From NCBI GenBank assembly GCA_028869595.1, contig JAGWRU010000006.1, positions 1 to 42,671 on the forward strand: 42,671 nucleotides of DNA. Reading direction: 5' to 3'. The position numbers and the translations under genes were made by a program. Positions 7,680 through 17,384 of this stretch are shown here, piece after piece (the first letter of the stretch is position 1; each line of letters starts with the position of its first letter). Origin of the DNA: Rhodospirillales bacterium. GTDB lineage: Bacteria > Pseudomonadota > Alphaproteobacteria > Acetobacterales > Acetobacteraceae. The notes beneath the pieces are model-generated. The model searched no databases, was not told where the DNA came from, and worked only from the letters and a program-made list of their open reading frames with translations.

Positions 7680-8810
7680 ATGCGCCTCGGCATTTCGATC
7701 ACGCGGATCGACCGGTACCTGTTCCGCCAGCTTCTGCTTGCCCTGGTCGCGGTGACGCTGGGGCTGACCGCCTTTGTCTGGCTGACGCAAAGCCTGCGTT
7801 TCGTGCAGCTGGTGGTCGATCACGGCCTGTCGATCGGCGTGTTTCTGGAGCTGACCGGATTGCTGGTGCCCAGCTTCGTTGCCGTGATCCTGCCGATCAC
7901 CACCTATGTGGTGATCCAGTTCATCTATCAGCGCCTGGCCGGCGACCGGGAATTGATGGTGATGCGCGCCGCCGGCCTGTCCTCCTTCACCCTGGCGCGC
8001 CCGGCGCTGACGGTCGCGGTGCTGGCGACGATCGCCTGCTACATCCTCAATCTCTGGGTGGTGCCGGCGAGCTTCGCGCATTTCCGCACGTTTCAGTGGG
8101 AGATCCGCAACCGGGTCGCCGCCTTCCTGCTGCAGGAAGGGGTCTTCACCCCGGTTTCGGACAAGCTGACCGTCTATGTCCGCTCCCGCGAGCCGAATGG
8201 CACGCTGCACGGCATCCTGATCGACGATGCCCGCGATCCGAACGCGCATGCCACCATCCTGGCCGAAAGCGGGCGGCTGATCAGCGGCGCCAACGGGCCG
8301 CAAGTGCTGCTGGAAAACGGCTCCCGCCAGGAGCTGGACCGCCGCACCGGGCGGCTCGACGTGCTGACCTTCAAGGAAAACACGCTCGATCTCTCGGATG
8401 TGAACAAGGATACCGGGGTGCGCCCGCCGGAGATGAACGAGCAATCGCTTTATTCCCTGCTGCACACCAAAACGCCCAACCCCGCCGATACGCCGAAATG
8501 GCGGGCCGAGGCCCATAAACGGCTGGCGGGGCCGCTGGCCTGCCTCAGCTACGCCATGGTGGCCCTGGTCGCGGTGCTGAGCGGGCAGTTCCAGCGCCAC
8601 GGCAATCTGCTGCGTCCGCTCGGCTCGGTCGGCATCGTGGTCGCGCTGCTGGCGACCGGGCTGGCGGCGGATAATCTGGCGGCACGCAGCAATGCGCTGC
8701 TCTGGCTGATCTGGGTGCAGGCGGTGCTGCCCGGGCTGATCGCCGCCTGGATGCTGTTCGGGCCGGAGCTGCGCGCACCGGCGCTGCGGCGGACGCGCGT
8801 GCCGGCATGA
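7680..8810 (+). CDS. lptF: LPS export ABC transporter permease LptF
   Basis: [51 protein letters not shown]...; YjgP/YjgQ family, ATGA overlap with a second family member. Confidence 0.93.
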   Translation: MRLGISITRIDRYLFRQLLLALVAVTLGLTAFVWLTQSLRFVQLVVDHGLSIGVFLELTGLLVPSFVAVILPITTYVVIQFIYQRLAGDRELMVMRAAGLSSFTLARPALTVAVLATIACYILNLWVVPASFAHFRTFQWEIRNRVAAFLLQEGVFTPVSDKLTVYVRSREPNGTLHGILIDDARDPNAHATILAESGRLISGANGPQVLLENGSRQELDRRTGRLDVLTFKENTLDLSDVNKDTGVRPPEMNEQSLYSLLHTKTPNPADTPKWRAEAHKRLAGPLACLSYAMVALVAVLSGQFQRHGNLLRPLGSVGIVVALLATGLAADNLAARSNALLWLIWVQAVLPGLIAAWMLFGPELRAPALRRTRVPA

Positions 8811-9919
8811 ATTTCGCCCTGACGCTCGGATGGTATATCGCCCGGCAGTTCAGCGCCTGGGTGCTGGCCATGCTGGTATCCCTGTCGGGGCTGGTGGCGC
8901 TGTTCGACTTCATCGAGCTGCTGCGCCGCTCGGCTTCCAAGCCGGCCGCGACCTTCGGCGTCGTGACCGAGATCGCGGCGCTGCGCCTGCCTTATATCGC
9001 CATGCAGGTGCTGCCTTTCGCGGTGCTGGTGGGCGGCGTCCTGGCCTTCTGGCGGCTGACCCGCTCGTCAGAGCTGATCGTCGCCCGCGCGGCCGGGGTT
9101 TCGGCCTGGGAATTCCTGACCGCGCCGGTGCTGTGCGCGGCCCTGCTGGGGGTGGCCGCCACGGCGCTGGGCAGCCCGATCTCCTCGGTCATGCTGGCCC
9201 GGGCGGAACAGATGGAAAATGCCTATCTCAGCGTCGGCGGCGGTCCGCTCGATCTCGAGGATGGCCAGCTCTGGCTGCGCCAGGCCGATCACGAACTGAC
9301 GCCCAACGGCGTCGCGATCCTGCACGCGCATGGCGTACGCATGAAGAACAAGACCTTGACGGCACAGGAAGTGAGCGTTTTTCGCCTGGACGGGCAGGAT
9401 CGCTTCCTGGAGCGCATCCAGGCGCAGAACGCGGTGCTGAGCCCGCATCGCTGGCTGCTGCATGATGCCGAGGTGATCCGCCCCGACCGCAACCCGATGC
9501 CGGCCGGCACGCTCGATCTGCCCACCGATCTGACCGTCAAGCGGGTGCAGGAGAGTTTCGCCCTGCCCGATACGCTATCGGTCTGGGCGCTGCCTGGGTT
9601 CATCGCGCTGCTGAACCGTTCCGGCTTCTCCTCCATCCGCCACCGGCTGCATTTCCAGGCGTTGCTGGCATTGCCGCTGCTGGCGGCGACCATGGCGCTG
9701 GTCTCGGCCGGGTTTTCGATGCGCCCGACACGGCGCGGCGGGGTGGCACAGATGCTGGGCGGCGGTGTTGCCGCCGGCTTCGCGCTGTTCATGATCTCCA
9801 AGATCGCCGAGGAATTCGGCCAATCGGGCGCCCTGCCGGTGGCGCTGGCCGCCTGGGCGCCAGCCGCGGCCGGGCTGATGCTGGCCATCGCCTTGTTGCT
9901 GCATATGGAAGACGGCTGA
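8807..9919 (+). CDS. lptG: LPS export ABC transporter permease LptG
   Basis: [45 protein letters not shown]...; YjgP/YjgQ family, directly downstream of lptF. Confidence 0.93.
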   Translation: MNFALTLGWYIARQFSAWVLAMLVSLSGLVALFDFIELLRRSASKPAATFGVVTEIAALRLPYIAMQVLPFAVLVGGVLAFWRLTRSSELIVARAAGVSAWEFLTAPVLCAALLGVAATALGSPISSVMLARAEQMENAYLSVGGGPLDLEDGQLWLRQADHELTPNGVAILHAHGVRMKNKTLTAQEVSVFRLDGQDRFLERIQAQNAVLSPHRWLLHDAEVIRPDRNPMPAGTLDLPTDLTVKRVQESFALPDTLSVWALPGFIALLNRSGFSSIRHRLHFQALLALPLLAATMALVSAGFSMRPTRRGGVAQMLGGGVAAGFALFMISKIAEEFGQSGALPVALAAWAPAAAGLMLAIALLLHMEDG

Positions 9920-9921
9920 GC

Positions 9922-12300
9922 ATGGCGCCGTTCCGCATCGCAGGCCGCCCAGCGCGGACGCGCCCGCCCCGCAGGTCGATGCCCGTGGGGTGGATTCTGG
10001 CGATATTGCTGCTTGCCGCCCCCCTGCCTGGCGCGGCAGCGCGCGCGGCGGGTGCGGCATCGGCGGCGCCGGACGCATCCGCCATCGCCGCTTCCACCCT
10101 GGCCACCCCGCCCCCGCCCGGCAACGCGCGCAAGAGCCCGGGCACCGCGTCCGGCAAACCGGCCGGCCCCAACGCCGTCACCAGCCCGGTGAAAGGCAGC
10201 CAGGGTCCGGTTACCTTCACCGCCGACCGCGTCGAATACGATCAGGCGCACAGCCTGGTGACCGCTTCGGGCCATGTCGAGGCATGGCAGAACGGGCGCG
10301 TGCTGCATGCCGATACGATCACCTTCGACCGCACCACCGGCGTGGTCGCGGCCCATGGCCATGTCGTGCTGCAGGACCCGGACGGGGAGGTGATGTTCGC
10401 CGATTACGCCGAGCTCGATCAGGGCATGAAGGATGGCGTGCTCAGCGGCATGCGCGCCCTGCTCGCCCAGAATGGCCGGCTGGCCGCCAACGGGGCGCGG
10501 CGCGAGGCGGGCAAGCTGAACGAGCTCAGCAAGGTCGTCTATTCCACCTGCAATATCTGCGCGAAGCACCCCAACCGTCCGCCGCTATGGGAATTGCGCG
10601 CCGCTTCCGCCGTGCAGGATCTGGAACACAAGAAGATCGAATACACCGACGCGACGATGGATATTCTCGGCGTGCCGGTCGCCTATTTCCCCTATTTCTG
10701 GCACGTCGATCCGTCGGTGAAGCGGGCTTCGGGCCTGCTGATCCCGTCCTTCGGCTATTCCTCCCATATCGGCGCCTTCTTCGCGCAGCCTTATTACTGG
10801 GTGATCAACGACCAGTCGGACGCCACCTTCACGCCGATGATCACCTCGCGCGCCGGGCCCAATCTGGATGTGCGCTATCGCCGGCGCTTCAATAACGGCT
10901 ACCTGACCGCCGATGGCTCGCTGGGCTATCTGGACAATTCCCCGCAGGGCACGCTGTACCTGAACGGGCAATTCGACTACGACCAGAACTGGCGCTGGGG
11001 CTTCAACATCAACCGCGCCTCCTCCTCCACCTACATCAACGATTTTCACCTCAGCCACGATCTCGGCAGCGACATCAACCTGCTGACCAGCCAGATCTAC
11101 GTGGAAGGCTTCGGCCAGGGTGCCTATACGCGCCTCGATACGCGCTTCTATCAGGGCATCAACTCGACCATCGTCGACAGTGAGCTGCCGGTGGTGCTGC
11201 CGCGCTATCAATACAGCTTCTTCGGCACTCCCGATTTCCTGGGCGGGCGCACCAGCCTCGATGTCGGCGCCTTCAACGTGCTGCGCACCGTCGGCACCAA
11301 TACCCGCCGCGCCAACCTGACCTGGGAATGGGACCGGCCCTTCACCGGCCGGCTGGGCGATCTGTGGACGGCCAAGCTCCATCTCGATGCCGCCGGCTAT
11401 GATGCCAGCCATTTCAACGAACAGCCGAATTACGGCCCGACCGACACGGTGAATACCGCGCGCGCCCTGCCGCAGGCAGCGCTGGACTGGCGCTGGCCCT
11501 TCATGCGCAACAGCGGTAGTTGGGGCACCCAGATCATCGAGCCGATGGCCGAGCTGATCGTCGCCCCGCAGGCCGGCGACAGCCAGAACCAGCTTTATCC
11601 GAACGAGGACAGCCTCGATCTGGAATTCACCGATGCCAATCTGTTCGGCTTCAACCGCTTCACCGGCATCGACCGGCTGGAGGGGGGCTCGCGCGCCAAT
11701 CTGGCGCTGCACGGGGCGTGGTATCTCGATGGCACCGCGCTCGACGGGCTGATCGGCCAGTCTTATCAGCCGACGCCGAACAATGTCATGCCGGTCGGCT
11801 CGGGGCTGCACGGCACGGTATCGGATGTGGTGGGCCGGCTCAGCTTCACGCCGACGCCCTGGCTCGATCTGACCTACCGCACCCGGCTTGACCACAAGAG
11901 CCTCGCCACCCGCTTCGCCGATGCGACGGCGGCGGTGGGCAACAGCCGGTTTCAGGTGACAGGCGGATACATCTATACCACGACGAATCCGTTCAGCCTG
12001 TACGATCAGGCCTACCCGCCGCCGGTCGGCAGTGCCTATTACTTCCCCCGCAACGAGGCCTCGCTCGGCTTTTCCACCCGCTTCGGGCAGTATCGCTTCA
12101 ATGCCTATGCACGGCGCGATCTGGCCACCAACAAGATGGTCGCGATCGGCGGCGACGCCGTCTACGAGAATGAATGCCTGATCGTCGACCTGCACCTGTA
12201 CCGCCGCTATACCTCCTTCGATGGCGATAACGGCTCGACCACCGTTCTGCTGCAACTGACCTTCAAGACGGTCGGCCAGCTTGGCTTCAATGCGCTGTGA
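9922..12300 (+). CDS. lptD: LPS-assembly protein LptD
   Basis: OstA-like N-domain (VTFTADRVEYDQAHSLVTASGHVEAWQNGRVLHADTITFDRTTGVVAAHGHV), VYSTCNICAKHPNRPPLWELRA, C-terminal beta-barrel; follows lptFG. Confidence 0.95.
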   Translation: MAPFRIAGRPARTRPPRRSMPVGWILAILLLAAPLPGAAARAAGAASAAPDASAIAASTLATPPPPGNARKSPGTASGKPAGPNAVTSPVKGSQGPVTFTADRVEYDQAHSLVTASGHVEAWQNGRVLHADTITFDRTTGVVAAHGHVVLQDPDGEVMFADYAELDQGMKDGVLSGMRALLAQNGRLAANGARREAGKLNELSKVVYSTCNICAKHPNRPPLWELRAASAVQDLEHKKIEYTDATMDILGVPVAYFPYFWHVDPSVKRASGLLIPSFGYSSHIGAFFAQPYYWVINDQSDATFTPMITSRAGPNLDVRYRRRFNNGYLTADGSLGYLDNSPQGTLYLNGQFDYDQNWRWGFNINRASSSTYINDFHLSHDLGSDINLLTSQIYVEGFGQGAYTRLDTRFYQGINSTIVDSELPVVLPRYQYSFFGTPDFLGGRTSLDVGAFNVLRTVGTNTRRANLTWEWDRPFTGRLGDLWTAKLHLDAAGYDASHFNEQPNYGPTDTVNTARALPQAALDWRWPFMRNSGSWGTQIIEPMAELIVAPQAGDSQNQLYPNEDSLDLEFTDANLFGFNRFTGIDRLEGGSRANLALHGAWYLDGTALDGLIGQSYQPTPNNVMPVGSGLHGTVSDVVGRLSFTPTPWLDLTYRTRLDHKSLATRFADATAAVGNSRFQVTGGYIYTTTNPFSLYDQAYPPPVGSAYYFPRNEASLGFSTRFGQYRFNAYARRDLATNKMVAIGGDAVYENECLIVDLHLYRRYTSFDGDNGSTTVLLQLTFKTVGQLGFNAL

Positions 12301-12317
12301 GGACCGGAGACCAGCCC

Positions 12318-13664
12318 ATGCCGCCGCTGTTTTCATCTCTCCGTCGGGGCAGGCCGGCGCTGACCGCGCTGCTGCTTGCCGCCGCCATCGCCCTGCCCGG
12401 CACCGGCTTCGCCGCCCCCGCCCATCGGACACCGGCACCGCAATCGGTTCCCGGCGCGACGATGCGCATCGTCGCCGTGGTGAACGGCGACGTCATCACC
12501 AATCGCGACGTCGATAATCGCGCCCGGCTATTCGCGCTGTCGGCCAATCTGCCGCTTTCGCCCGATACGCTGAACCGCTTGAAGCCGCAGATCCTGCGCC
12601 AGCTGATCGACGAGAAGCTGCGCATGCAGGCGGTGCAGAAGGCGCGCATCGTGGTGCACGACGCGCAGATCGCCGACGCGATCCATCAGATCGAGGCGCG
12701 CAACGGCATGCCGGCCGGCGCCCTGCGCGCCAAATTCGCCGCCGACGGGGTCAGCCTGGAAACGCTGATCGATCAGATCCGCACCCAGATCGGCTGGAAC
12801 GAGTATCTGCGCGAAAAGCTGGGCGATCGCATCAAGGTCAGCCCCGCCGACATCGCCCAGCAGAAAGCCGTGCTGCAGGCACAGAGCGGCCAGACGGAAT
12901 TCCGCATCGGCGAGATCTTCATCCCGATCGAAACCGCCGCCAGCGCCGCCGATACCCAGCGCTTCGCCCAGACCGTCATCACCGAGCTGCGCAACGGCGC
13001 GCCCTTCTCGGTCGTGGCGGCCGAGTTCAGCCAGGACCAATCGGCGCTGCAGGGCGGCGATCTGGGCTGGGTGACGCTCAATCAGCTCGACCCGGAAGTG
13101 GCCAAGGTGGTGCAGGAAATGCCCGCCGGGGCGATCAGCAACCCGATCGAGGTGCCGGGCGGCCTGTCCATCGTCACCCTGGCCGGCAAGCGGGTGATCG
13201 GCCAGGAGATCGGCACCGTGGTGTCGCTGCGCCAGGTGTTTCTGCCCTTCACCAGCCGGCTTGATCCCAATAACCCGACGGCGCAGCAGCGCGCGACGCT
13301 GGACAAGGCACGCCAGATCGGCGCCACTGTGCATAGCTGCGATCAGATGACGCAGATCGCTTCCACGATGCACTCCCCGCGCCCCGCCGATCCCGGGCCG
13401 GTGCCGCTGGCGGCAATCAATCCGCCGGCATTCCGCCAGGAAATCGCCACCATCCCCTATGACCACACGACCCAGCCGCTGGTTTCGCCGGACGGGATCG
13501 CGGTGGTGATCGTCTGCTCGCGCGAGCAGAAGAATCTCGCCCAGGAAAACGACCAGCAGATCACCAACCAGATCATCGACCAGCGGGCCGAGCTTCTGTC
13601 GCGCCAGTTGCAGCGCGCGCTGCGCCGCGAAGCCACCGTGCAGCGTTTCCCCGGCGCCGCCTGA
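12318..13664 (+). CDS. surA: SurA-like peptidylprolyl isomerase / periplasmic chaperone
   Basis: Signal peptide, VAVVNGDVITNRDVDNRARLFAL, QGGDLGWVTLNQLDPEVAKVVQEMPAGAISNPIEVPGGLSIVTLAGKR (parvulin); synteny with lptD and rsmA. Confidence 0.9.
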   Translation: MPPLFSSLRRGRPALTALLLAAAIALPGTGFAAPAHRTPAPQSVPGATMRIVAVVNGDVITNRDVDNRARLFALSANLPLSPDTLNRLKPQILRQLIDEKLRMQAVQKARIVVHDAQIADAIHQIEARNGMPAGALRAKFAADGVSLETLIDQIRTQIGWNEYLREKLGDRIKVSPADIAQQKAVLQAQSGQTEFRIGEIFIPIETAASAADTQRFAQTVITELRNGAPFSVVAAEFSQDQSALQGGDLGWVTLNQLDPEVAKVVQEMPAGAISNPIEVPGGLSIVTLAGKRVIGQEIGTVVSLRQVFLPFTSRLDPNNPTAQQRATLDKARQIGATVHSCDQMTQIASTMHSPRPADPGPVPLAAINPPAFRQEIATIPYDHTTQPLVSPDGIAVVIVCSREQKNLAQENDQQITNQIIDQRAELLSRQLQRALRREATVQRFPGAA

Positions 13665-13668
13665 TCGG

Positions 13669-14496
13669 ATGGCGGGGTTGCCGCCTCTGCGCGAGGTCAT
13701 TGCCCGCCACGGCCTGGATGCGCGCCGCGCCCTCGGCCAGCATTTCCTGCTGGACGGCAATCTGACCGATCGCATCGTGCGCCTGGCCGGCCCGCTTGCC
13801 GGGGCACAGGTGCTGGAGATCGGGCCCGGCCCGGGCGGGCTGACGCGTTCCCTGCTGGCCAGCGATGCGGCCGCCATCACCGCGATCGAGGTCGATCCGC
13901 GCGCCGTGGCGGCGATGCACGAGCTGGCGGGCAGTGCCGAAGGACGGCTGCGGGTGATCGCCGGCGACGCGCTGGCTATCGATCTTGCCGCGCTCTGCCC
14001 ACCGCCGCGCCACATCATCGCCAACCTGCCCTATAACATCGCCACGCCTTTGCTGATCGGCTGGTTGCGTCAGGGGGTGGAACAACCCGGCACGTTCGCG
14101 GCGATGATGCTGATGTTTCAGCAGGAAGTGGCCGAGCGCATCTGCGCCCCACCGGGCGGCAGCGCCTATGGCAGGCTGGCCGTGCTGACCCAGTGGCTGT
14201 GCCGGGCGGAGATCGCGCTGCGCATCCCGGCCAGCGCCTTCGTGCCGCCGCCGCGGGTGATGTCCGCCGTGGTGTCGCTGCTGCCGCATCCGCAGCAGCC
14301 GGCGCCGGCTTTGTTCGCGACGATGGAGAAGCTGACGGCAGCCGCGTTCGGCCAGCGGCGCAAGATGCTGCGCGGTGCCCTGTCGGCGCTGGGCGGCGCG
14401 GCCTTGCTGGAACGCGCCGGCATCGACCCGATGCGCCGGGCCGAGACGCTGTCGATCGCCGAATTCGATCTTCTGGCGCGGCTGCTGGCGGGGTAG
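13669..14496 (+). CDS. rsmA: 16S rRNA dimethyladenosine transferase
   Basis: LGQHFLLDGNLTDRIV, VLEIGPGPGGLTRSLL, IANLPYNIATPLLIGWL, MLMFQQEVAERICA, FGQRRKMLRGAL. Confidence 0.96.
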   Translation: MAGLPPLREVIARHGLDARRALGQHFLLDGNLTDRIVRLAGPLAGAQVLEIGPGPGGLTRSLLASDAAAITAIEVDPRAVAAMHELAGSAEGRLRVIAGDALAIDLAALCPPPRHIIANLPYNIATPLLIGWLRQGVEQPGTFAAMMLMFQQEVAERICAPPGGSAYGRLAVLTQWLCRAEIALRIPASAFVPPPRVMSAVVSLLPHPQQPAPALFATMEKLTAAAFGQRRKMLRGALSALGGAALLERAGIDPMRRAETLSIAEFDLLARLLAG

Positions 14497-14502
14497 CCGC
14501 GC

Positions 14503-15207
14503 CTACTCTCCCGCCTCGCGAGCAAGGCGTCGCTCGGCGATGGCATCGCGCCAGGCATCGAGCGACCGCCGCAGGCGCAGCGTGTAGACGCCAGCCAGCG
14601 CGGCTTCGTCGCGGGCAGCCAGCGCGGCCAGGATCGCCCCATTCTCGGTCAGCGAATCGTCCACCCGGTGACGCATCACCTCGAACACCGCGGTCGAGGA
14701 ATATTGCCAGACCTGGTCCCACAGAACCTGGATGTGCTCGCGCAGAAACAGATTGGAGCAAGGTTCATAGACGGCCCTGGCGAAGGCGCGATTGCCGAGA
14801 GCGAACTGCACCAGATCGCCCGCGTCCTTGCGCATCGCCTCCAGCGCCGTCGCCACCGCGCGCAGGGATGCCGCGTCGTGATGGCCGAGGGCTGCCAGGG
14901 CGGCGGCATGTTCCAGCGTCATGCGCGCCTCGGTGATTTCAAGCGCGCGCGCGAAAGCGAGCGAGGCGACCTGCGCGCCGCGATGGAGATGGATGCGCAC
15001 GAGGCCATCCTTCTCCAGCAGGCGCAGCGCTTCTCGCACCGGCATCTCGCTCAGTGCGAGACGCGCGGCGATCCGCGACATGCGCAGCCATTCGCCGGGA
15101 CGATGCACACCGTCGAGGATTTCGCCCCGCAGCACCGCATAGGCGTGCTGCACCTTGGAGAAGCCGCCGGCGGGCGCCTCGGCGCTGCGATCGAGGATCA
15201 CGCTCAT
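14503..15207 (-). CDS. GntR family transcriptional regulator (FCD-like C-terminal domain)
   Basis: KVQHAYAVLRGEILDGVHRPGEWLRMSRIAARLALSEMPVREALRLLEKDGLVRIHLHRGAQVA: GntR winged helix followed by an all-helical domain. Start uncertain: ATG at 15207, GTG at 15282 also possible. Confidence 0.9.
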   Translation of the reverse strand: MSVILDRSAEAPAGGFSKVQHAYAVLRGEILDGVHRPGEWLRMSRIAARLALSEMPVREALRLLEKDGLVRIHLHRGAQVASLAFARALEITEARMTLEHAAALAALGHHDAASLRAVATALEAMRKDAGDLVQFALGNRAFARAVYEPCSNLFLREHIQVLWDQVWQYSSTAVFEVMRHRVDDSLTENGAILAALAARDEAALAGVYTLRLRRSLDAWRDAIAERRLAREAGE

Positions 15208-15379
15208 GCGCGCGGCGGCGGGCCGGCGCGGCTGGCGGGGGCGCCGTGGCGGGACGGATGCGGGATCGGTCGACAAAGACACCTCCGGACGGCGGGCGGC
15301 GGCAGGGCGGCAATCGGCAGGACGCGAGCATAGCGCCGCGCGGGCGGGAAAATAGGATTGACCCCGTCGCGATGGCACG

Positions 15380-15393
15380 ATCATATATCATAT
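15380..15393. promoter_or_regulatory. AT-rich tandem heptamer (atcatat)x2, candidate operator
   Basis: atcatatatcatat in the divergent GntR/hydrolase intergenic region, a conspicuous AT-rich patch in a very GC-rich sequence. Confidence 0.3.
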
Positions 15394-15442
15394 CAGATTT
15401 GCAGACCAGAACGGCGCAAGCGGGGACCGGAGGGGCCAATCA

Positions 15443-16123
15443 GTGAAAAAGCCATGGGATGGGATCATCTCGGCCGAGGAACAGCGCGCCTATGGGGCTG
15501 CCGGTTTCGGCCGTCCGACCGGTCTGGGCCGCCGCCCGGCGATGCTGATCATCGATGTGCAGTACCGCACCGTCGGCACGACGCCCAAGCCGTTCTGGCA
15601 GGCGATCGAGGAATTTCCCACCTCCTGCGGTGAAATCGGCTGGCAGGCCGTCGGCAATATCCGCAAGCTGCTCGACCTGTTCCGCGCCCGCGGTTGGCCG
15701 GTGCTCTATCCGCATGTCGCGCCCAAGGAATCCTTCGATCACGGCCGGCTGTCGGACAAGGTGCCGGCGATCATGGGGGTGGCGGCGCGCGGCTATGATT
15801 TCGTCGCCGAGGTGGCGCCCGCGCCGGGCGATATTCTGCTGCCGAAAAAACATCCCAGCGCCTTCTTCGGCACGCCCCTTGCCAGCTACCTGATCAATTG
15901 CGGCGCCGACAGCCTGATCGTGACCGGCTGCACCACCAGCGGCTGCGTGCGCGGCAGCGTGGTCGATGCCTTCGCCTATAATTTCCGTGTGCTGGTGCCG
16001 CAGGATGCGGTCTATGACCGCAGCGCCACCTCCCACGCCGTCAATCTGTTCGATATGGCGTCAAAATATGCCGACGTGATGCCGACGGAAGACGCGATTG
16101 GCGTGCTGAACGCCATCGGCTGA
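15443..16123 (+). CDS. Isochorismatase-family cysteine hydrolase (N-carbamoylsarcosine amidohydrolase-like)
   Basis: GTG start with upstream ggagggg; catalytic D in MLIIDVQ, K in LPKKHPSAFFGTPLASYLI, C in VTGCTTSGCVRGSVVDAF; FRVLVPQDAVYDRSATSHAVNLFDMASKYADVMPTE. Confidence 0.9.
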   Translation: MKKPWDGIISAEEQRAYGAAGFGRPTGLGRRPAMLIIDVQYRTVGTTPKPFWQAIEEFPTSCGEIGWQAVGNIRKLLDLFRARGWPVLYPHVAPKESFDHGRLSDKVPAIMGVAARGYDFVAEVAPAPGDILLPKKHPSAFFGTPLASYLINCGADSLIVTGCTTSGCVRGSVVDAFAYNFRVLVPQDAVYDRSATSHAVNLFDMASKYADVMPTEDAIGVLNAIG

Positions 16124-16154
16124 TTACCCCCCATCAACAGGCGAGGTTTTTTTC

Positions 16155-17333
16155 ATGCAGACCGATCGGACTTCCCTTCCGCTGTCGCGCCGTACGCTGC
16201 TGGGCGGGCTTGGCGCCGCCGGCGTTGCGCTGCGCATCGGCGCGCCGGGCATTGCCCGCGCCGCCGACAAGCTCAGCTTCGGTCTGGCGATGCCGCTGAC
16301 CGGCAGTCAGGCGACCTATGGCCAGGATCAGGTGCGCGCCACGCGCTGGGCGATCGAGGCGATCAACAAGGCGGGCGGCGTCGACGGACGCCCTCTGGAG
16401 GCGATCATCCTGGATACCCAGGCCGATCCGCAGGTCGGCATCCAGGCGGTGAACCGTCTGATTTCCGTCGATCACGTGCCGATCTTCGTCACTGCCTGGT
16501 CCGAAGTGGTGAAGGCCGTCGCGCCGATCGCCAATGACAGCAAGACGCTGGAATTGTCGGTCGGCGCCAACGCCCCGGCAGTCGCGAAGCTGGGCGAGTA
16601 TGTCTACACCACCTTCCCGCTGGCCGATGTGGATGTCGCCGCCGTCGCGCGCTACGCCGCCACCACGCTGCATAAGAAGCGCGCGGCGGTGCTGTTCATC
16701 AACAACGAAACCGGCATCGGCAGCGCCCAGGTATATCGTAAATCCTTCACCGGTGCCGGCGGCACGGTGGTGGGCTACGAGGCCTATGATCCGAAGGCGA
16801 CCGACTGGACCGGCCAGATCCTGAAGCTGCGCGGCGCCAATCCCGATGTCGTGCACATCCAGGGGCTGGTGGCCGACACGCCGCAGATCATCGCCCAGAT
16901 GCGCCAGCTCGGGATGAACCAGACCATCTCGTCCTATTCGGCGATCTATAATCCCGGGCTGATCCAGAAGCTGGGTGCGGCGGCGAACGGCGTTATCGCC
17001 ACCTCTCTGGCGCCCGGTGCCTCGGACAGCCCGGCGGTGAAAGCCTATGTCGAGCGCTGGGTGAAGGAAGTGGGCCGTCAGCCCAACGGTCTGCCGTACA
17101 CGCAATATCTGCACGACACGCCCTATCTGGTCGCCGATATCTACAAGGGCATGCTGGCCAAGAAGATGGCGATGACCGGCGCCAATGCCCGCACCGAGAT
17201 GCTGGCGATCGGCACCTTCCAGCTGCCGCTAACGGGCAAGCTGGTCATCAACCCGAACCACACCGTCGATAAGCCGGTCTATCTGATGGAAGTGGTGAAC
17301 GGCGCATGGAAACAGATCGCCGTGGTCGGCTGA
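16155..17333 (+). CDS. Liv-type ABC transporter substrate-binding protein (Tat-like signal)
   Basis: LSRRTLLGGLGAAGVALRIGAPGIARAADKLSFGLAMPLTGSQATYGQDQVRATRWAIEAINKAGGVDGRPLEAIILDTQADPQVG...; Peripla_BP_6 type. Confidence 0.93.
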   Translation: MQTDRTSLPLSRRTLLGGLGAAGVALRIGAPGIARAADKLSFGLAMPLTGSQATYGQDQVRATRWAIEAINKAGGVDGRPLEAIILDTQADPQVGIQAVNRLISVDHVPIFVTAWSEVVKAVAPIANDSKTLELSVGANAPAVAKLGEYVYTTFPLADVDVAAVARYAATTLHKKRAAVLFINNETGIGSAQVYRKSFTGAGGTVVGYEAYDPKATDWTGQILKLRGANPDVVHIQGLVADTPQIIAQMRQLGMNQTISSYSAIYNPGLIQKLGAAANGVIATSLAPGASDSPAVKAYVERWVKEVGRQPNGLPYTQYLHDTPYLVADIYKGMLAKKMAMTGANARTEMLAIGTFQLPLTGKLVINPNHTVDKPVYLMEVVNGAWKQIAVVG

Positions 17334-17343
17334 GCAATACGGC

Positions 17344-17369
17344 TGGTTGCCGGCGCAAGCCGGCAACCA
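17344..17369 (+). other. Perfect 11-bp stem / GCAA tetraloop hairpin in the intercistronic gap
   Basis: tggttgccggc-gcaa-gccggcaacca between the binding-protein and permease genes. Confidence 0.85.
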
Positions 17370-17384
17370 CGCCCGGAGCGGTGC

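Noticed and set aside
7644-7680. TTGACA-like -35 element before lptF
   Set aside because: No acceptable -10 at suitable spacing; not enough to call a promoter.
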